Source of the DNA: Rotaria sp. Silwood1
Lineage: Eukaryota; Rotifera; Eurotatoria; Philodinida; Philodinidae
Assembly: GCA_905250075.1 (NCBI GenBank)
Contig: CAJNOP010000012.1
Span: forward strand, 2,700,529-2,764,528
Reading direction: 5' to 3'
DNA length: 64,000 nt
In this document: in pieces, positions 47,858 through 61,100 of the stretch
Numbering within the stretch: position 1 is the first letter of the stretch
Layout of the letters: each line of letters starts with the position of its first letter
The notes under the pieces: model-generated
What the model was told of the DNA's origin: nothing
What the model saw: the letters and a program-made list of their open reading frames with translations, nothing else
Databases searched by the model: none
Program-made: the position numbers and the translations under genes

Positions 47858-49315
47858 ATGTCGACAACAACAACAACAACAACAACAACAAATAATAATA
47901 ATAATATTAATAATTCATCGGATACTACCGAATTGACACTTGACATACCTGTTTGGGTACTGGGTAAACGTAAATGGGTAACTGGTATAACAAAAAAGAC
48001 AACATTCGATGATCTTATTTATGCATTATTAGCTCAAGCTGAATTACTTAAAACATCCGGAACAACAAATTCATCATCAAATAATAATATAACAGGTTAT
48101 GCTATAGCTGAATGTACACAGTTGACAGTATCATCTTCATCAAATAATAATGATTCTGAAACACCATCACTTATCACTCAACGTATTATGAAAGGTCGTG
48201 CTAAAGTGATAAAAGCATATAAAAATTGGCAATTTGATAAATTACCATTAACAATTCTTCATCTTATATCAACATCATCATTAATTGATAATAATGCATC
48301 AATATCAAAATTTCGTTCAAAAATTTTTCGTCGTTTTTTATCAGCAAAATCTCAATCACTATCACCTATACCATCATTAATTCCATCTTCACAATCCGAT
48401 TCATCATTAATATCTATTGGAAATACTCAAGGACAATCACAAATAATCTATCGTCAAAAATCTATAAATGATATTCATGAAAATATGAATATAATTGAAA
48501 GACAAAAACGTTTACTTGATTGTCTTGATGAAAAAATTCATGAAACTGAAAATATTCTAACACCTATTTCAAATAATATTCTAACAAGAAATTCTTATTT
48601 AAAAGATTCATCTATAATATTAAATAATGAAATAACATTAAATGATATATCACGTTTATTTTCTCATCAAATTGATCAACAAGATCAACTTCTATTTGCA
48701 ACACAATTATGTAATTCAATAATAAATATGCAAGAACGTATTGATGAAAAAACAAATATATTATATGCTGTTGAACAAGCTATATCAAATGAATTAAATT
48801 ATGTTTTACATCAACAACATTATGATATATTACCTTGTACATTATCATCATCTATAAATGATAATAATAATTCAACAATATCAAATGATTTAATAACATT
48901 AAAAAATTCTATATATCGTAGTCGAGAATTATCACGTATACAATCAAAAGAAATGCATGATTTTGATTTATCATTACGTGAAATTGAAATATTACTTGCA
49001 ACTAAATATGATGAACTTAAATATCTTGAATATGAAACATCATCATCAAATTTAATGACAACATCAAGATCACTGACACCAAATTATTTAATATCACAAA
49101 ATTTTCGAACAAATAATATTGATGAACAACCAACATATGATACACTTGATATTACAACAACAGGAACAAATGTTGTATTTACTTCTCTGAAAGAAGCTGA
49201 TGAAGATTCAGGAATAAATTCTTTAACAAGTGATGATAATAATAATAATCATACAATGTCTCTTGTACATCAAAAACTTCATACACAAAATAGTCAACTC
49301 GAAACACTTGTCTAA
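47858..49315 (+). CDS. N-terminal RASSF-family protein (RASSF7-10 type): RA domain plus coiled coil
   Basis: One exon, 485 residues. After a Thr/Asn homopolymer leader (ACA and AAT repeats) comes a Ras-association-like domain: DIPVWVLGKRKWVTGITKKTTFDDLIYALLAQ, interrupted by Asn/Ser-rich inserts, then YAIAECTQL and IMKGRAKVIKAYKNW. These correspond to the VWV..G..K.TTC.DVI.ALL and YCIIEKW..ILK.W segments of RASSF7-10. Several heptad-like segments follow (about residues 205-235, 275-320, 345-400). The C terminus, DEDSGINSLTSDD then SQLETLV, ends in a class I PDZ-type ligand (T-x-V). RASSF7-10 proteins act in cell polarity, mitosis and Hippo-linked scaffolding. An acceptor-like CATTTTAG lies 17 bases before the ATG. 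Confidence 0.83.
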   Translation: MSTTTTTTTTTNNNNNINNSSDTTELTLDIPVWVLGKRKWVTGITKKTTFDDLIYALLAQAELLKTSGTTNSSSNNNITGYAIAECTQLTVSSSSNNNDSETPSLITQRIMKGRAKVIKAYKNWQFDKLPLTILHLISTSSLIDNNASISKFRSKIFRRFLSAKSQSLSPIPSLIPSSQSDSSLISIGNTQGQSQIIYRQKSINDIHENMNIIERQKRLLDCLDEKIHETENILTPISNNILTRNSYLKDSSIILNNEITLNDISRLFSHQIDQQDQLLFATQLCNSIINMQERIDEKTNILYAVEQAISNELNYVLHQQHYDILPCTLSSSINDNNNSTISNDLITLKNSIYRSRELSRIQSKEMHDFDLSLREIEILLATKYDELKYLEYETSSSNLMTTSRSLTPNYLISQNFRTNNIDEQPTYDTLDITTTGTNVVFTSLKEADEDSGINSLTSDDNNNNHTMSLVHQKLHTQNSQLETLV

Positions 49316-51320
49316 GTTTTTTTCTTTTTTTTTTCATTTGGTCATGTATTTTTAGCAAATCTTTTTTTTGTCTTTTGTTTGTTTATTGGACAATATGTAC
49401 ACATCGAGTTGTTATATTCTCTTTCTGTTCTTTCTTCTATATTTAAGAATTGAATCTGACAAAAAAAAAAAGAAAGAAAATTTGTGCGCGAGAAATATTT
49501 CGAATTTAAATTTTTTTATATATAAATGAATAATACATTGTTGATTTCGATTAAATCAATTATACTATAAAATATGATTAATGAAACAAATGATGGTTAG
49601 TTAAATTTTAACATCAGCTTTTCGAACAATGAAATTAAGGATCTCGGGCTCTGTTCGGAAATCGATATTCAGTTAGATACATTCAAATCGCATGAATTTT
49701 TCACCTCTATGTCAATGATGTTTTCAGGGAATATGTAACTAACAAAGGTAAAAAAAAAGTCTCATCGGACAACCTAACATTCTCGCTGGGCCTTCGTGCT
49801 ATATATTTAATCTTTTTTTTATGTGAAAGAGTATGATAGATCTCTTTTTTTTTTAAATTCTTACTTAAGGGGAGAAAAGTTTAATGTGGCAAAAGCTGGC
49901 ACTCTAATTATAACTTACTCTTTTATATAATAGTAGCAAAGCTTACTTTAACAGAGGCACTTGATCATGCCCTGCATCTTGATATGCTCGTTCAAACGAA
50001 AGAAGATTAAATATATATATATATATATATATAGAATGAAGGTCCATAGAGAGCTGTGTATTGCGTGATTCAAAAATGCATAAAGAGAGAAGAGATGAAT
50101 AATACTTTCAGCTGTTGCTAAAGAAAATAACAAAAATCATCACAAATTTTTGGAAAACACGGTTTCAAATAAAAGTCATGTCATTTATGAAAGATGAGAC
50201 CTCGATCGATCTTCCTATGCATTTATTTCAATTTTCATTCTGTTGACGAAAATTGATTTTTTGCGGTGAGAAATCTGAAATTTGCCATCACTAAACAAAC
50301 ATAGTTAGGATATAAGCCAGTGTTGGATAGAGATATTACGATTCTATGATATCTATGATGCTTGTAACGTACTTACAAATCTGAATTTTAGTAAAATTAT
50401 TTTTGTTGTATATGAGGCATTGAGTGCAAATCTCAGTATCGTCAGCCTCTTGGCTGACGTTGAACTAGGCGATAATCGTTATTTGTCTCGGATTACCCGT
50501 TCGATAATATGCTAAAAACGTTGTGACACATCTGTTTTTGTGATTAGTTAGTGTGTATGTGATAGTAGAGCAATTAAGCACAAAAAGTCTGTGTCAGATT
50601 GACCTGCTCTCCAGAGATACAACTAGTCATTATTGTAGGAAAAATATCAAATTGTTCAATGTCTGTCGTCAGACAGTATCTCATACCACTAGGTAGCTGA
50701 CAAGCAGAAGTACTCTTTCTTCTTTCGAAATTCTGATTTTCGTTACATATTTATTTAAAATTTAAGCGTACATTTGCTTATAGATATTCGTAAAACCTAC
50801 AAACACCCATTCTCGACTGCGCTTTTATTTTCAATTGGAATATTGTCCTTTTGCGGACATATACACTCCGAGTTATTTTGATGTCCGTATGATATTCATT
50901 TTGGAACGCTGTATTTTCTTTTGCAACTTTCTAGGTGTCTGCAATTTTACTGATACTTCTGTCACGTGTAATTCGATGAGCTTTATACAAATATGACAAC
51001 AAGAAATACTATTAAACTTTCACTTTCTGAGTAGGGTGCATTTCGAATGTATCTGACCTTATTAATTTGCAACATGAAGACCTTATGTTAGAAATCGTCT
51101 TATATATCAAGGTAATCGACAAAGAAGATGTTAAGAGAGAAAAAGATAATGTATCTTTCATAGACATAACCTTGAATATGAATGATGATACTAATGAATG
51201 AATTGAAATTAGTATAGGTCAATGTTTTATTAAATTCATTATACAGTAAAACAATAATTAGTTCTTTTTCTATTTTAATTGTAATAGATTATTTTTCTTG
51301 ACGAATTATTTTATTATTAG
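49316..51320. other. Intergenic, no gene recognised
   Basis: RASSF 3' UTR, then AT-rich sequence with an (AT)n run at about 50010-50034. The missing first exon(s) of the ankyrin gene should lie here, but I cannot identify them. Confidence 0.45.
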
Positions 51321-52350
51321 AGTTATCATTAAGAAGTTCAACATCAACGAATGTTCAAGCGGGTGGTGATCAACATTTTGATTCTCTATTAAATTTGATA
51401 AAATCTAAATCAATTTTTCGTTGGTCTAAAAATAAAAGACAACATAATACAGATTGTTATTCATCCGATTCTCTTGATGTTAATATTGGTGATTTAGCTG
51501 ATGCTGAAGAATTAAAAAAGATCGCTCAAATTGTTCGTATTCAACAAAACAAAAAAGATTTGTTTTCATGTATGGAACAAAAATCTCAAAATCTAATTGA
51601 AGATTTTCATATTCTTAATGAATTTCGTTTACATTCAAAAGATATTCTTATTATTCTTAGTCAAAAAGATAGATTGCCTTATTTATTCAATTATGGTGAA
51701 CAAGATACAGGTCGAAAATTACTTTCTATTGCTGCTGAAGTAGGTTGGTATGAAGGTGTTCTTTTTTTACTTAATCGTGGTGTAAATATAAATGAAACTG
51801 ATCATGAAAATCGTACAGCCTTAATTGATTGTCTTACATCGACCGATACAACTATCATGATGGCTCTTGTTAAAAAACCTGAATGTAATCTTAATATACA
51901 AACTCTAACAGGTCATACAGCTACTCATTATGCTGTTATGATGAACGTATGATTAATTTAATATATTTTCTTTTTCTAAATTCATATTTTTATATGTAGA
52001 AAATTCCTTTCTTTGAAATTTTAATTAAATTCGGTGCTCGTCTTGATCTTCAAAATGACCAAGGTGAAAATGTTTTACATCAAATTATTAAATATAAACG
52101 TAAACAATGTTGGAAAATTATAAAACATTGTTATAAATATCAATTATATGGTACAATTTATCTTAAACATCTTAATCATACTGAAACATATGAACATAAA
52201 ACTTGTTTGATATTAGCATTTGAACAACGACCTAATATCTATTTTTTTAAAGAACTTTTACCATATACTGATATTAAATTAATTGATATTGAATTATTTC
52301 AATCATGGTCAAAAGCATATAAACTTATTCGAAATTTATTTTATTCATAA
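51321..52350 (+). CDS. Ankyrin-repeat protein, 5' end not found
   Basis: Two exons are clear: 51321-51946 (acceptor TTATTATTAG before it) and 52000-52350, together about 325 residues with the junction in phase 0. The reading frame enters the first exon without an ATG, so at least one exon upstream is missing. The middle carries ankyrin repeats: TGRKLLSIAAEVGWYEGVLFLLNRGVNINETDHENRTAL, then NIQTLTGHTATHYAV, then FFEILIKFGARLDLQNDQGENVLH. The C-terminal 80 residues are less regular. Loosely IkB-like or SOCS-box-like in layout, but I cannot assign a subfamily. Its stop is 13 bases from the convergent TSNAXIP1 stop. Confidence 0.8.
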
Positions 52351-52363
52351 AATAAAAAAATAT

Positions 52364-55300
52364 TTATGAGGATAAAGCATGTTGTCGATAAAAGACACCA
52401 TTTTGAAGGCGTTGTAAAATATCATGAACATTCATTGATGGTACTTGACTTCCATCTTTTGCTTCAAATGTCCATTGAACAATATGAGCTAATTCATTGG
52501 GTTGAATATGAGGATTTATAGCACGTAAAGTTTGTTCTAAATCTTTTGCAGTAACCGAACTTAAAACAAATAAAAACTTTGTATTTTGCAAAAAAACAAA
52601 AACAAAAAAAGGATTCTTTTACCTTAAACTTTCGATTTTTTCTACTACATCATGAACATAACTTTGTTTATCTTCATTTAATTGTCGTTTTAAAACTCGA
52701 ATAAATTCACCATAATTATCTTCATCATCCTAAATACAAAAACAAAAACATTTTTTTTTTATTTTGAATATTTTAAATATAGAAAAAAAAGAACTGTTAA
52801 CTCGAACTTGATCAAAAAGAAAAAAATTCTTTTAACTTACAACAGAAAATAATTTAGCTAAAGAAATTTGTTCTTCGTGTGGTTGTTCTTTTTCAGCAGC
52901 AGAAACTAATTCAGAAATATCAGTTGATGATTTATTAGGTAAATATTTTGTTAACATATGTTGAAATTTTTCACTTGTAACAGAACCATTTGGATATGTT
53001 TCACTTTCTTTAATAATACGTTCAGCAAGTTGTTCAATAAGATTTTTTGTATAATGATATATATCTTCATCAGCCTAAAAAGATATATATTTTGAAAATA
53101 TTATTTTTTACATTGTAAAACTAAATAAATAACCTCTCCAGATAAAATATGATAGAATAATTGACAATTATCATTATGTTTAAAACGTTTACATGCAAAA
53201 TCTAAATTATAACCCATTTCAACAGCTGTATTATGATTTCCATATCGATTACGAAAAAATTCATAAATAAATTCAGATAAACTTTTTGTTCGACCATCCT
53301 TAAAAGTAAAACAAACAAAATTATGAAAAAAGAAAAAAACTAATTAAATATACTTGTTTATCTGATATACGACGTTCTGTCCAAATTTCTTGAATAAGAA
53401 CAGCTACATCACGTCGTACTAATCGTCGATTTTTAACTGGTCGTGATGAACGTAAATGAAATGGAACTTGTTCACCTTCACCACGTGGTGATAGTTGATC
53501 AGGTACTGAACTGTTTTGTGATTGATTTCCACTACCATCATCATCATTACCACCACCAGTAAATTCATTAAGTAAAATAATAAGTTTTTCTTGACTTGTT
53601 TTATTTGCTGATACATTCTGCCAACGTTCAACACCACCATCAATAACTTCTCCTGCTAAATGCCATGATGGTCTATAAAAAAAAGAAACAAATAATTTCA
53701 AATAAATTATACCAAAAAAAAAAGAACATTAAGGAAATTTTACCGTGGTGTCATTTCATCATGAATATTTTCATTTTTAACATTTAATTCATCTTTTTCA
53801 CGTTGTAAACGTTGAATATCTTCTTTAAGATTTCTAAAATAAATAAATAATTAAAATATTAAAGTTTAATCTATATAAATCATACTCATTTTGTGTTCGA
53901 AGTTGTTCAATTGCTTGACTTTGATTTTCATTTGTAGTTTGTAATTCTTTTATTCTTTCAAGATATTCGTTTGATTTAGCTTCTAATGCAACAAAATCTC
54001 GTCGTGGTATAACATCATTATAATTAGCTTCCATATGTGTTATTTTTGCAAGTGCTGCATTAAGATCTTTACGTGCTTGCCTATGTAATGATACAAAGAA
54101 AAGTTAATGGAAATGACTTTCAAATTGAATTAATGACATTCTATTATTAAAATTACTTGGATACTGTTCAAACTATTGTATGCTTTACTGTTTTCTATTA
54201 GAAAAGTAAATAATAGAGCTTAATTGACTTTCACATTTAGAGACAATATCTTCGAGAAGAAAGTTATTTTTGAAGAGTTAATAAACTTCAAAATCTTTGA
54301 AGAGAAATAATTCTAGTAGAATATTTCGCTTTAATTATATTTACGAAAGAACTTCTTCAGACGATAAAAAACTTTCGTGCTCTAGTTTTGTACACAAATA
54401 CAAGATGTATAGACTAAAAAAAAAGCCTTAGAGGATATCAGTGTAAGTTGAAATCCGAGTTAGACACGGACTTTTAACTATAGCTTTCGTGCAACACTCA
54501 ATCTTGCTATTAAAATTAAGTTCTCGAATTTTGATCAGAACTTTCGTTCACCTTGAAGTCTTATCACACTATCCAAAACCAAGAAGTATTAATATGCTAA
54601 CGTACAAGTATATCAAAGATAATTTATCCAAAAATTCTTGAACTTTGCAGACAACTTAATCTGAGAAAAGTCTTAATATGAAAACAGCTTTCGGAAAAAA
54701 TTTGAAAATCTAATTATATCAGAAAAGCGGAGTGTTGCAGAAAAGTTATACTAAAACCTTGATATCTTATGAAGAGAGCTCTACAGATGTCAAATTGCTT
54801 CTTAACGGATATTAATGTTCATTTGATGAATAATAGAAAAGTCTAGAATAGTTTGGTTTTAAAAGTCTTCGTTCTTCAGGTGTCGAAATTTTACTGATTT
54901 TTTGTTCTTTTTAGGTTATGTCAAAAATTAGTTTGCAAGTTTCGACCTCAAACTTTACACGAATAAAATTTTCAATGAGATTAGTTGAGAATGCAGGTTT
55001 TGTTTTTTTAGTAGCTCTTCTCTGGTGATGTAACTATATAAAAAAAATTTGTTTTGAAATCTGAGAGAATTTCGAAGATTAAATATTTCAACATAGGACA
55101 TACTAAGAAAGGTATAACTTGTCCAATGAACTCATTGATATCTCGAGTACGAAGATCCAGAAAATCTAATCATTAGAGAATTTTCTTTTAATCACAAGTA
55201 TTCATCAAATGAACACTGTCTCAATCGAATAGCTTTTTTAATTAGAACAAAAACAAGAAGACTCATAAAAAAAATATGTCCACAACGATTCTAAGATTTA

Positions 55301-57011
55301 GCTAAGACAAGAGTCCTACTGAATCACACTATTTGACTCCGAAAACTTTTCACTTCTGCACCTCTAATACCGGGAAATTGTTTTTCGACTATCGTGTATG
55401 GTGTTTTTTTGTATTACCTGTTAATGAGAATGCCTCCTGCTGTTTTATTTTGTTGAAACTTATTTATAAGTGTATAAAATAGTGTGTTATAGCTTATTAA
55501 TTGTAACACATAAAGAATAATATTGTCATTATTTAAGTGAAAAATGCTCAACTATTGTACTCATATAACCCAGACTTCCATGTAAGGATCTACTTATAAC
55601 TATGGAGATATGATGCTATGAAGCCGTTTTTTTTTAAATTAGTTCCTCAAATTTAGTTGTGGCCATTTCGTATCTGCTAGCGCTATGATGAATGGAATGA
55701 TTTAAATGAAGAAAACAAAATATTTTTAATGTTTGTTTTTAATATTTAAAACTTTTCTTACATTTCTATTGTTTGAATAGATTAGATCCTAAATGTATTA
55801 ATTGCTTAGAAAATTATTTTATACTAACTTCAATGCTATTCTCATCATAATTGGATCTTCTTTTTTCATTCCTTGTTCATCAAGTCCTTCTTTTTCATCA
55901 GTACGTTTTTCTTGTTGATTACGTAGATCATTTGCATCATTAATTAATAATTTTCTTGCATCAAGTTCTTTTCGATAAAGTTGATATTGATTTGATACTT
56001 CTTCTTGAAGCTAAAATTAATTTTGTAAATATTTCTAGTTTTTTTTTTATCTTCAAATATTATTTGATTAGATTTACTCGTTGAATATTTGTTTCAAGAT
56101 TTTGATTTTGATTTGTTAATTGACGAATAGTTTGTTGTAAACGTCGTTTTTCTTCTTTTAATAATAATATTTCTTCTCGTTCTTCTTTACGATATTGCAT
56201 TAATTTTTTATCACATTGTTCACTTAACAAAACTAATTGTTGCTTAAACAAAAAGAAAAAAAATTCTATTTATTTTCGATTTTCAAAAGAAAACTTTTCT
56301 AATTTACACGAAGTGGTTCAAGTTCTTTTATTTTATCATTAAGATGTGATAACATTATTTCATATTCATTTTTAATTGCTGATAAAAGTGGTTTATATGT
56401 TTTAAAATCATCAATAATTGTTGAAAATACTTCACGAAAAACCTATAGAAGAAAAAATTTAATGATATAAAATGATTAATAAAACTTATCTTACTTGTAA
56501 ACGTGATTCATTGGCTGTTGATTCTTCTACACCAAGTGCTTTCAATTCTCTATAAAGATACTCTTCAATAATTGCTAAAAATTTAGGTTTAGGTGTTGTA
56601 TCCAATTTTCCTCGTAAACTTGTTCCTATTGGTACTAAACGACCTTGATTAGTTAATGCTAAAGTTCTAAAAGCACCACTACCACCACTAGCATTTGCTG
56701 GCCATGAATCAATTTCACCACTTTGTTGATCAGATATACTCTAAGATTAATTTGTTAAGATAAATAAATTAAAAAAAAAAATAATTTACTCGAATAATAT
56801 TTGACGCTGGTAATGCATAACGAGTATTATGAACTGTATAAACTGGTGTTTCATCAGATCTAAAGAGACATACATGAGAAAGAAAATAAGAAATGATGAT
56901 GAATTTTTACTTTGAAACTAAATCACCCGAATGAATAGGAGGTAATCTTTGTACATTATGATCTGTTTTCGCAAGAGAATAGTCTGTTGGCGTATAAGGT
57001 GTCACTTCCAT
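52364..57011 (-). CDS. TSNAXIP1: Translin-associated factor X-interacting protein 1-like
   Basis: Thirteen exons join in frame to 734 residues: 56911-57011, 56790-56859, 56495-56740, 56308-56442, 56078-56242, 55829-56010, 53886-54080, 53744-53833, 53354-53672, 53134-53298, 52841-53074, 52623-52729, 52364-52559. The diagnostic block lies at about residues 110-180: KPKFLAIIEEYLYRELKALG, then VFREVFSTIIDDFKTYKPLL and NEYEIMLSHL with KELEPL, as in the TSNAXIP1 N-terminal domain. Coiled coil follows to about residue 380, then an acidic linker and a globular C-terminal part with EF-hand-like helices (NELAHIVQWTF, SMNVHDILQRLQ). TSNAXIP1 is a testis/cilia-associated protein; molecular role unclear. 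The intron at 54081-55828 contains a family B foldback. Confidence 0.85.
54081..55828. mobile_element. Long TSNAXIP1 intron with a family B foldback element (54789-55242)
   Basis: The element opens TGTCAAATTGCTTCTTAACG, with GTTCATTTGATGAATAATAG just inside, and closes with the inverse type (TATTCATCAAATGAACAC near 55199, then ATAGCTTTTTTA). The interior (AGTTTGCAAGTTTCGACC, AATGAGATTAGTTGAGA) resembles the MAB21L intron element. Non-coding. Confidence 0.72.
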
Positions 57012-58172
57012 TAGTTAAATTTGTTTTTTCAAACTAATTTTTTCTTTAAAGAGTATGGCCATTACACTTATAGTTGTCGAGGTGTACACCTCTCTTTGTT
57101 TTGGCAACATCATAATGTGGAACTGAAAAAAAGAATACTCGTGATTTTTAAACCAATAGTTTGATTTTATTGAATATTCTCTTTTCTCATGTTTAATAAG
57201 TTTTCTTTGCATGTAAACATAAAGAAATAAAAAATTCTTTAATCATTTATTTATAACATTCTGATTAAACATTAGAGATATAATATGAATACAAAATAAG
57301 TTATGTCACACATATGTGTGAATGTAAATCAATATAAGAAAAAATGATGTTGGTTTTTTTCGCAATATTCATTACAAATTTCATGTAATTTATCTTATTT
57401 CAAGTCGATTAGAATATTTTGATGGTGTATTATGGAAATTTTTTTTGTTTTAAATAGATTTAACTTATTTCTCTCTTCATATTAAACATAAGTTAATGAT
57501 ACTCCTCTACTTCGGAGATGTCTGAAGAACGGCTCATCAGAAAAATTTGAAGTTTTCAAAAACAACTAGATCCGATGAATGGAGCAAAAATTGTGCTAGA
57601 CTCGAAGTTTTCGAATGCTGTCTGCTATGTGATACGAAGATTGCAACAGTAAAACCTTCGAGCAATTTAATATTTAGCTTTGATTATGAATAAATAATTC
57701 TTAATGAAAGAATAATAAATCAGATTTTACTGAATATTCAGTCTTAGTTATTTATATCTTTTCTATTAATTTTTAATATCATTGAACTTTTGCATCGTAT
57801 TTTTCTTCTTATATATTTTTAATATGAAAGTTTAATGATCAATGTCAATTGCTTTCTTCTCTCTGTATCGATTTTAACAATCACGAAAAAAGAAAAGAAG
57901 TTTTCAATAGAAAATATTTCAATAAAATATTCACTATAAAGAAAGAAAAGACAAGCGTTAGACGTCAAATACAAATAACATTATCAAATATAATCAATAG
58001 TAAACACAGGATAAAGCTCAACAATACACGACTATGGATGTTTGTCAATATATATTATGTATAAATATAGGAGCTTAAATATAAAAAAAAAACGTCATAA
58101 TTGTGCACGGGTAAATACAAGTAACAAGGTCAAAAAAAAACATAGTTTATTTGATATGCGATCATTATGCAT
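57012..58172. other. Intergenic between the IST1 stop and the TSNAXIP1 start
   Basis: AT-rich; both neighbours are on the minus strand. TSNAXIP1 promoter and IST1 3' UTR expected. Short open frames on both strands show only AT-driven Lys/Asn/Ile composition. No gene supported. Confidence 0.5.
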
Positions 58173-61100
58173 TTATTTACGCTTTTTTAACTCTTCAAAT
58201 CGACGAGCTAAATCATCAAAACCTGGATCATTTGAGCTATCATTCATTGCTGGAGGTAGTGGTGGTGGGGTCGATGTTGAACGATCATGTGCACTAGGTA
58301 CTTGTGGAAATGGATCAATAAATGGTGCTTTAGTATCATTATTAATATTAAAACCAATACGAGGCATATTTGATGAAGGTGGAGCCGGTGGTAATGGTGG
58401 TGGTGGAATCGATGGACCAAAATTAATATTCGGATATTGAGGTTGTTGCTAGAATATGTAAATAATTATAATAATAATAATAATAAAGAAACTGTTGGAT
58501 TAGATGATCTATTCAGAATTGAGAAACAAAATATAACGTGTTGTAGAGAAAATCGAAGTGCGTCGAATAGTATTTAATAAATATTATTTTAATAAGACTA
58601 GAGACCATTGACTGATAGGCGGCTATATACCCAGGACAGGATTTGTTACTAATCATGCTTTGAATACATAGTTATCTATCAGTAAATTGATTCTAATCTT
58701 ATTAAAATAAGATTTACAATATAACATTCGACGCATCTCGACTTGATCTACAACATGATGTACTTAAGTTTCTCAATTCTGAATAGGTTATCTAATCTGA
58801 TAGTTCATTCAATCAAAAAAGGTACAGGTTAACAATCAGAGAAATGCAAGATCAATGGAAGTGAAAATGAAGCAAACAACATGTGTACCTTGAATGAACT
58901 CTCAGAATCATGGATTTGTTTCAGATTGACCTAATATTTATGAAATATATGTTTAATCATACTAATTTAGACATATTCATGCACACAACATACAAGTTGT
59001 CTAAGTTTTCTATTACAATTTTCTCTATAAATTAGTTTATTAATTAATTACAAAACTGTGTTGAATAGTATTTATTTAAGAGAAAAACAAACTAATACAT
59101 ACGCTATTTGCTTGTGGTAAATATACTGTTAAGTGATCCGGTTTATCCTGTAATAAAGTTTTTAGTAGAGATTGAAATCAATCATCAATTCTCTTGTTTA
59201 AAAGATAATTGCATAGATTATATCCCAAAGTTTTTCTTTTCGCTTTCAATGTCATGAATATCGTCGAAAACAATATTATTTTAGTCATGAGAAAAAATTT
59301 ACCATCACCTTAAACATAAATGAGTATGTGAATAATCGTCTACCACAAGTCTTCAACAGGGACTGGAATCGAATACTTTATTTTGATTGTCACTAAATGG
59401 TTTTTCGTACTGCTATAGACATGCAACCGTACGGACTTATTCGACTCATCTATCATGTAACACATGTTTTTTCCATTTAGATCTATTTATGCGAAAAAAA
59501 AAGTTAAAAAATATGGTTCGCCGACAGTTCTGCGCAAAGGTATTTTTTTCGCGTGACCTCACCTAATCGACATTTAAGCATAGTCTGAATGTGAACTGTT
59601 GGTGTAGATGTGAATATTTCCACCTTAGTCACGCTCACATCTGCAGTCCATCCCGATACCCTACGTAAGTGTCGCATTACGGAGAATACATACAAATTTT
59701 AAGTACTTTGGTTTTTCTATTTGAACAGAAAGTTAAATAAAAAAAAAAAAAATATAGCTTATTATAACTGCCAATGAGTTCTCTAGTTGTATATATATAT
59801 ATATGAAATAAAGGACAAGTATTAAGAGCCTATCGTAAGAAAGTACTTGTATTCAATTTCTAATCTTTAAATTCCTTTTTTTTCACAATGTCAACTTAAA
59901 CTTTATCAAATCTATACAAATAATCATCGGATTGGTCAAATTGAATTCTATGCGAATTAGTTTTTGAATACACAAGAATTTGCCTTGAATGATTTGTTCA
60001 TATAACTGAGAAGCACACTTTTAGGTTTGCTCAATGTATACTTCTCAAAAAAAAAAAGCTTAATAAAAATATATTTGTATTAGTAAACCTGATGTTAAGA
60101 ATCAATTATATGGTTTCTTCATTATTATTATTAATCCATAAGGTTAAACAGACAAGCAAGAAAGAACGTCATGCATAGAGTACAGCCAAGCTACAAACTA
60201 AACACTCGATTATAATTAAAATATTACACTTACTGCTGAATAAGTTGGAGGTGGTTTTTCAAACTATTAAAATTAGGTGAAATTTTTATAAGTAATAAAG
60301 AAATGTTTTTATTGAATCTACGAAATTTTTTTTCAATCAAATAAAAAAGAAATATTTTACCTCCGGTGCACTTGGTTGAGTTAAATGAATATTTGGTGAA
60401 TTAACATAATTTCCTCCACTTCCATGACCACCTGTTGATGGAGCACCTCCACTTGATGGTGGTGGAGGTGGTTTTTTTTCATCATTAACACTGGAACTTT
60501 GAATATATTTTTGTCCAATAGTCCAAAATTCATCTTGTGCCATAACTGTTTGATCAGGTTCAAATGGAACATTTTGACTTCGACATATTTCAACTAAATA
60601 TTTTTCAATAAGTAATTTCGGTATAAGATCACAACTTAAACATCTTAATAAATCAACATCAACCAAACTAAGTTTATTTTGTTCACACATAGATACATAT
60701 CTTGAAAAAAAAATTTAATTAATAATTTTAATATACTTTTGTAAAACTTACTCTGGTCCAAAATGTTTTTTAAACATTAATGTTATTTGACCAATTTCAG
60801 GTATATCTTGTGTAAGATATGGTGCTGCCCATAAAATATTTGCTAATGGTTGTTCAATAGCTGGATCAACTGCTCCGTTTTTTCTAACAAAATAATAAAT
60901 CAAAAAAAAGCATTTTAAAAAAATCTTTTAACAATATTTATTATGCTTAATACACTCCAAAGCTAATCAAAAGTGAAATCAAAGCACACGATAGATTTCT
61001 TTACTAAGAATCGATGAGAGATTAAAAGAACTGAACAAGAAAAACTTATCCAATTTCATAGTTCAAAAAAAATTTAAAAGAATACATACGGCCGATCTTT

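Noticed and set aside
57849-58440. Plus-strand frames antisense to the IST1 end
   Set aside because: The upper part is an antisense shadow of the IST1 Pro-rich exon; the rest is AT-rich noise.
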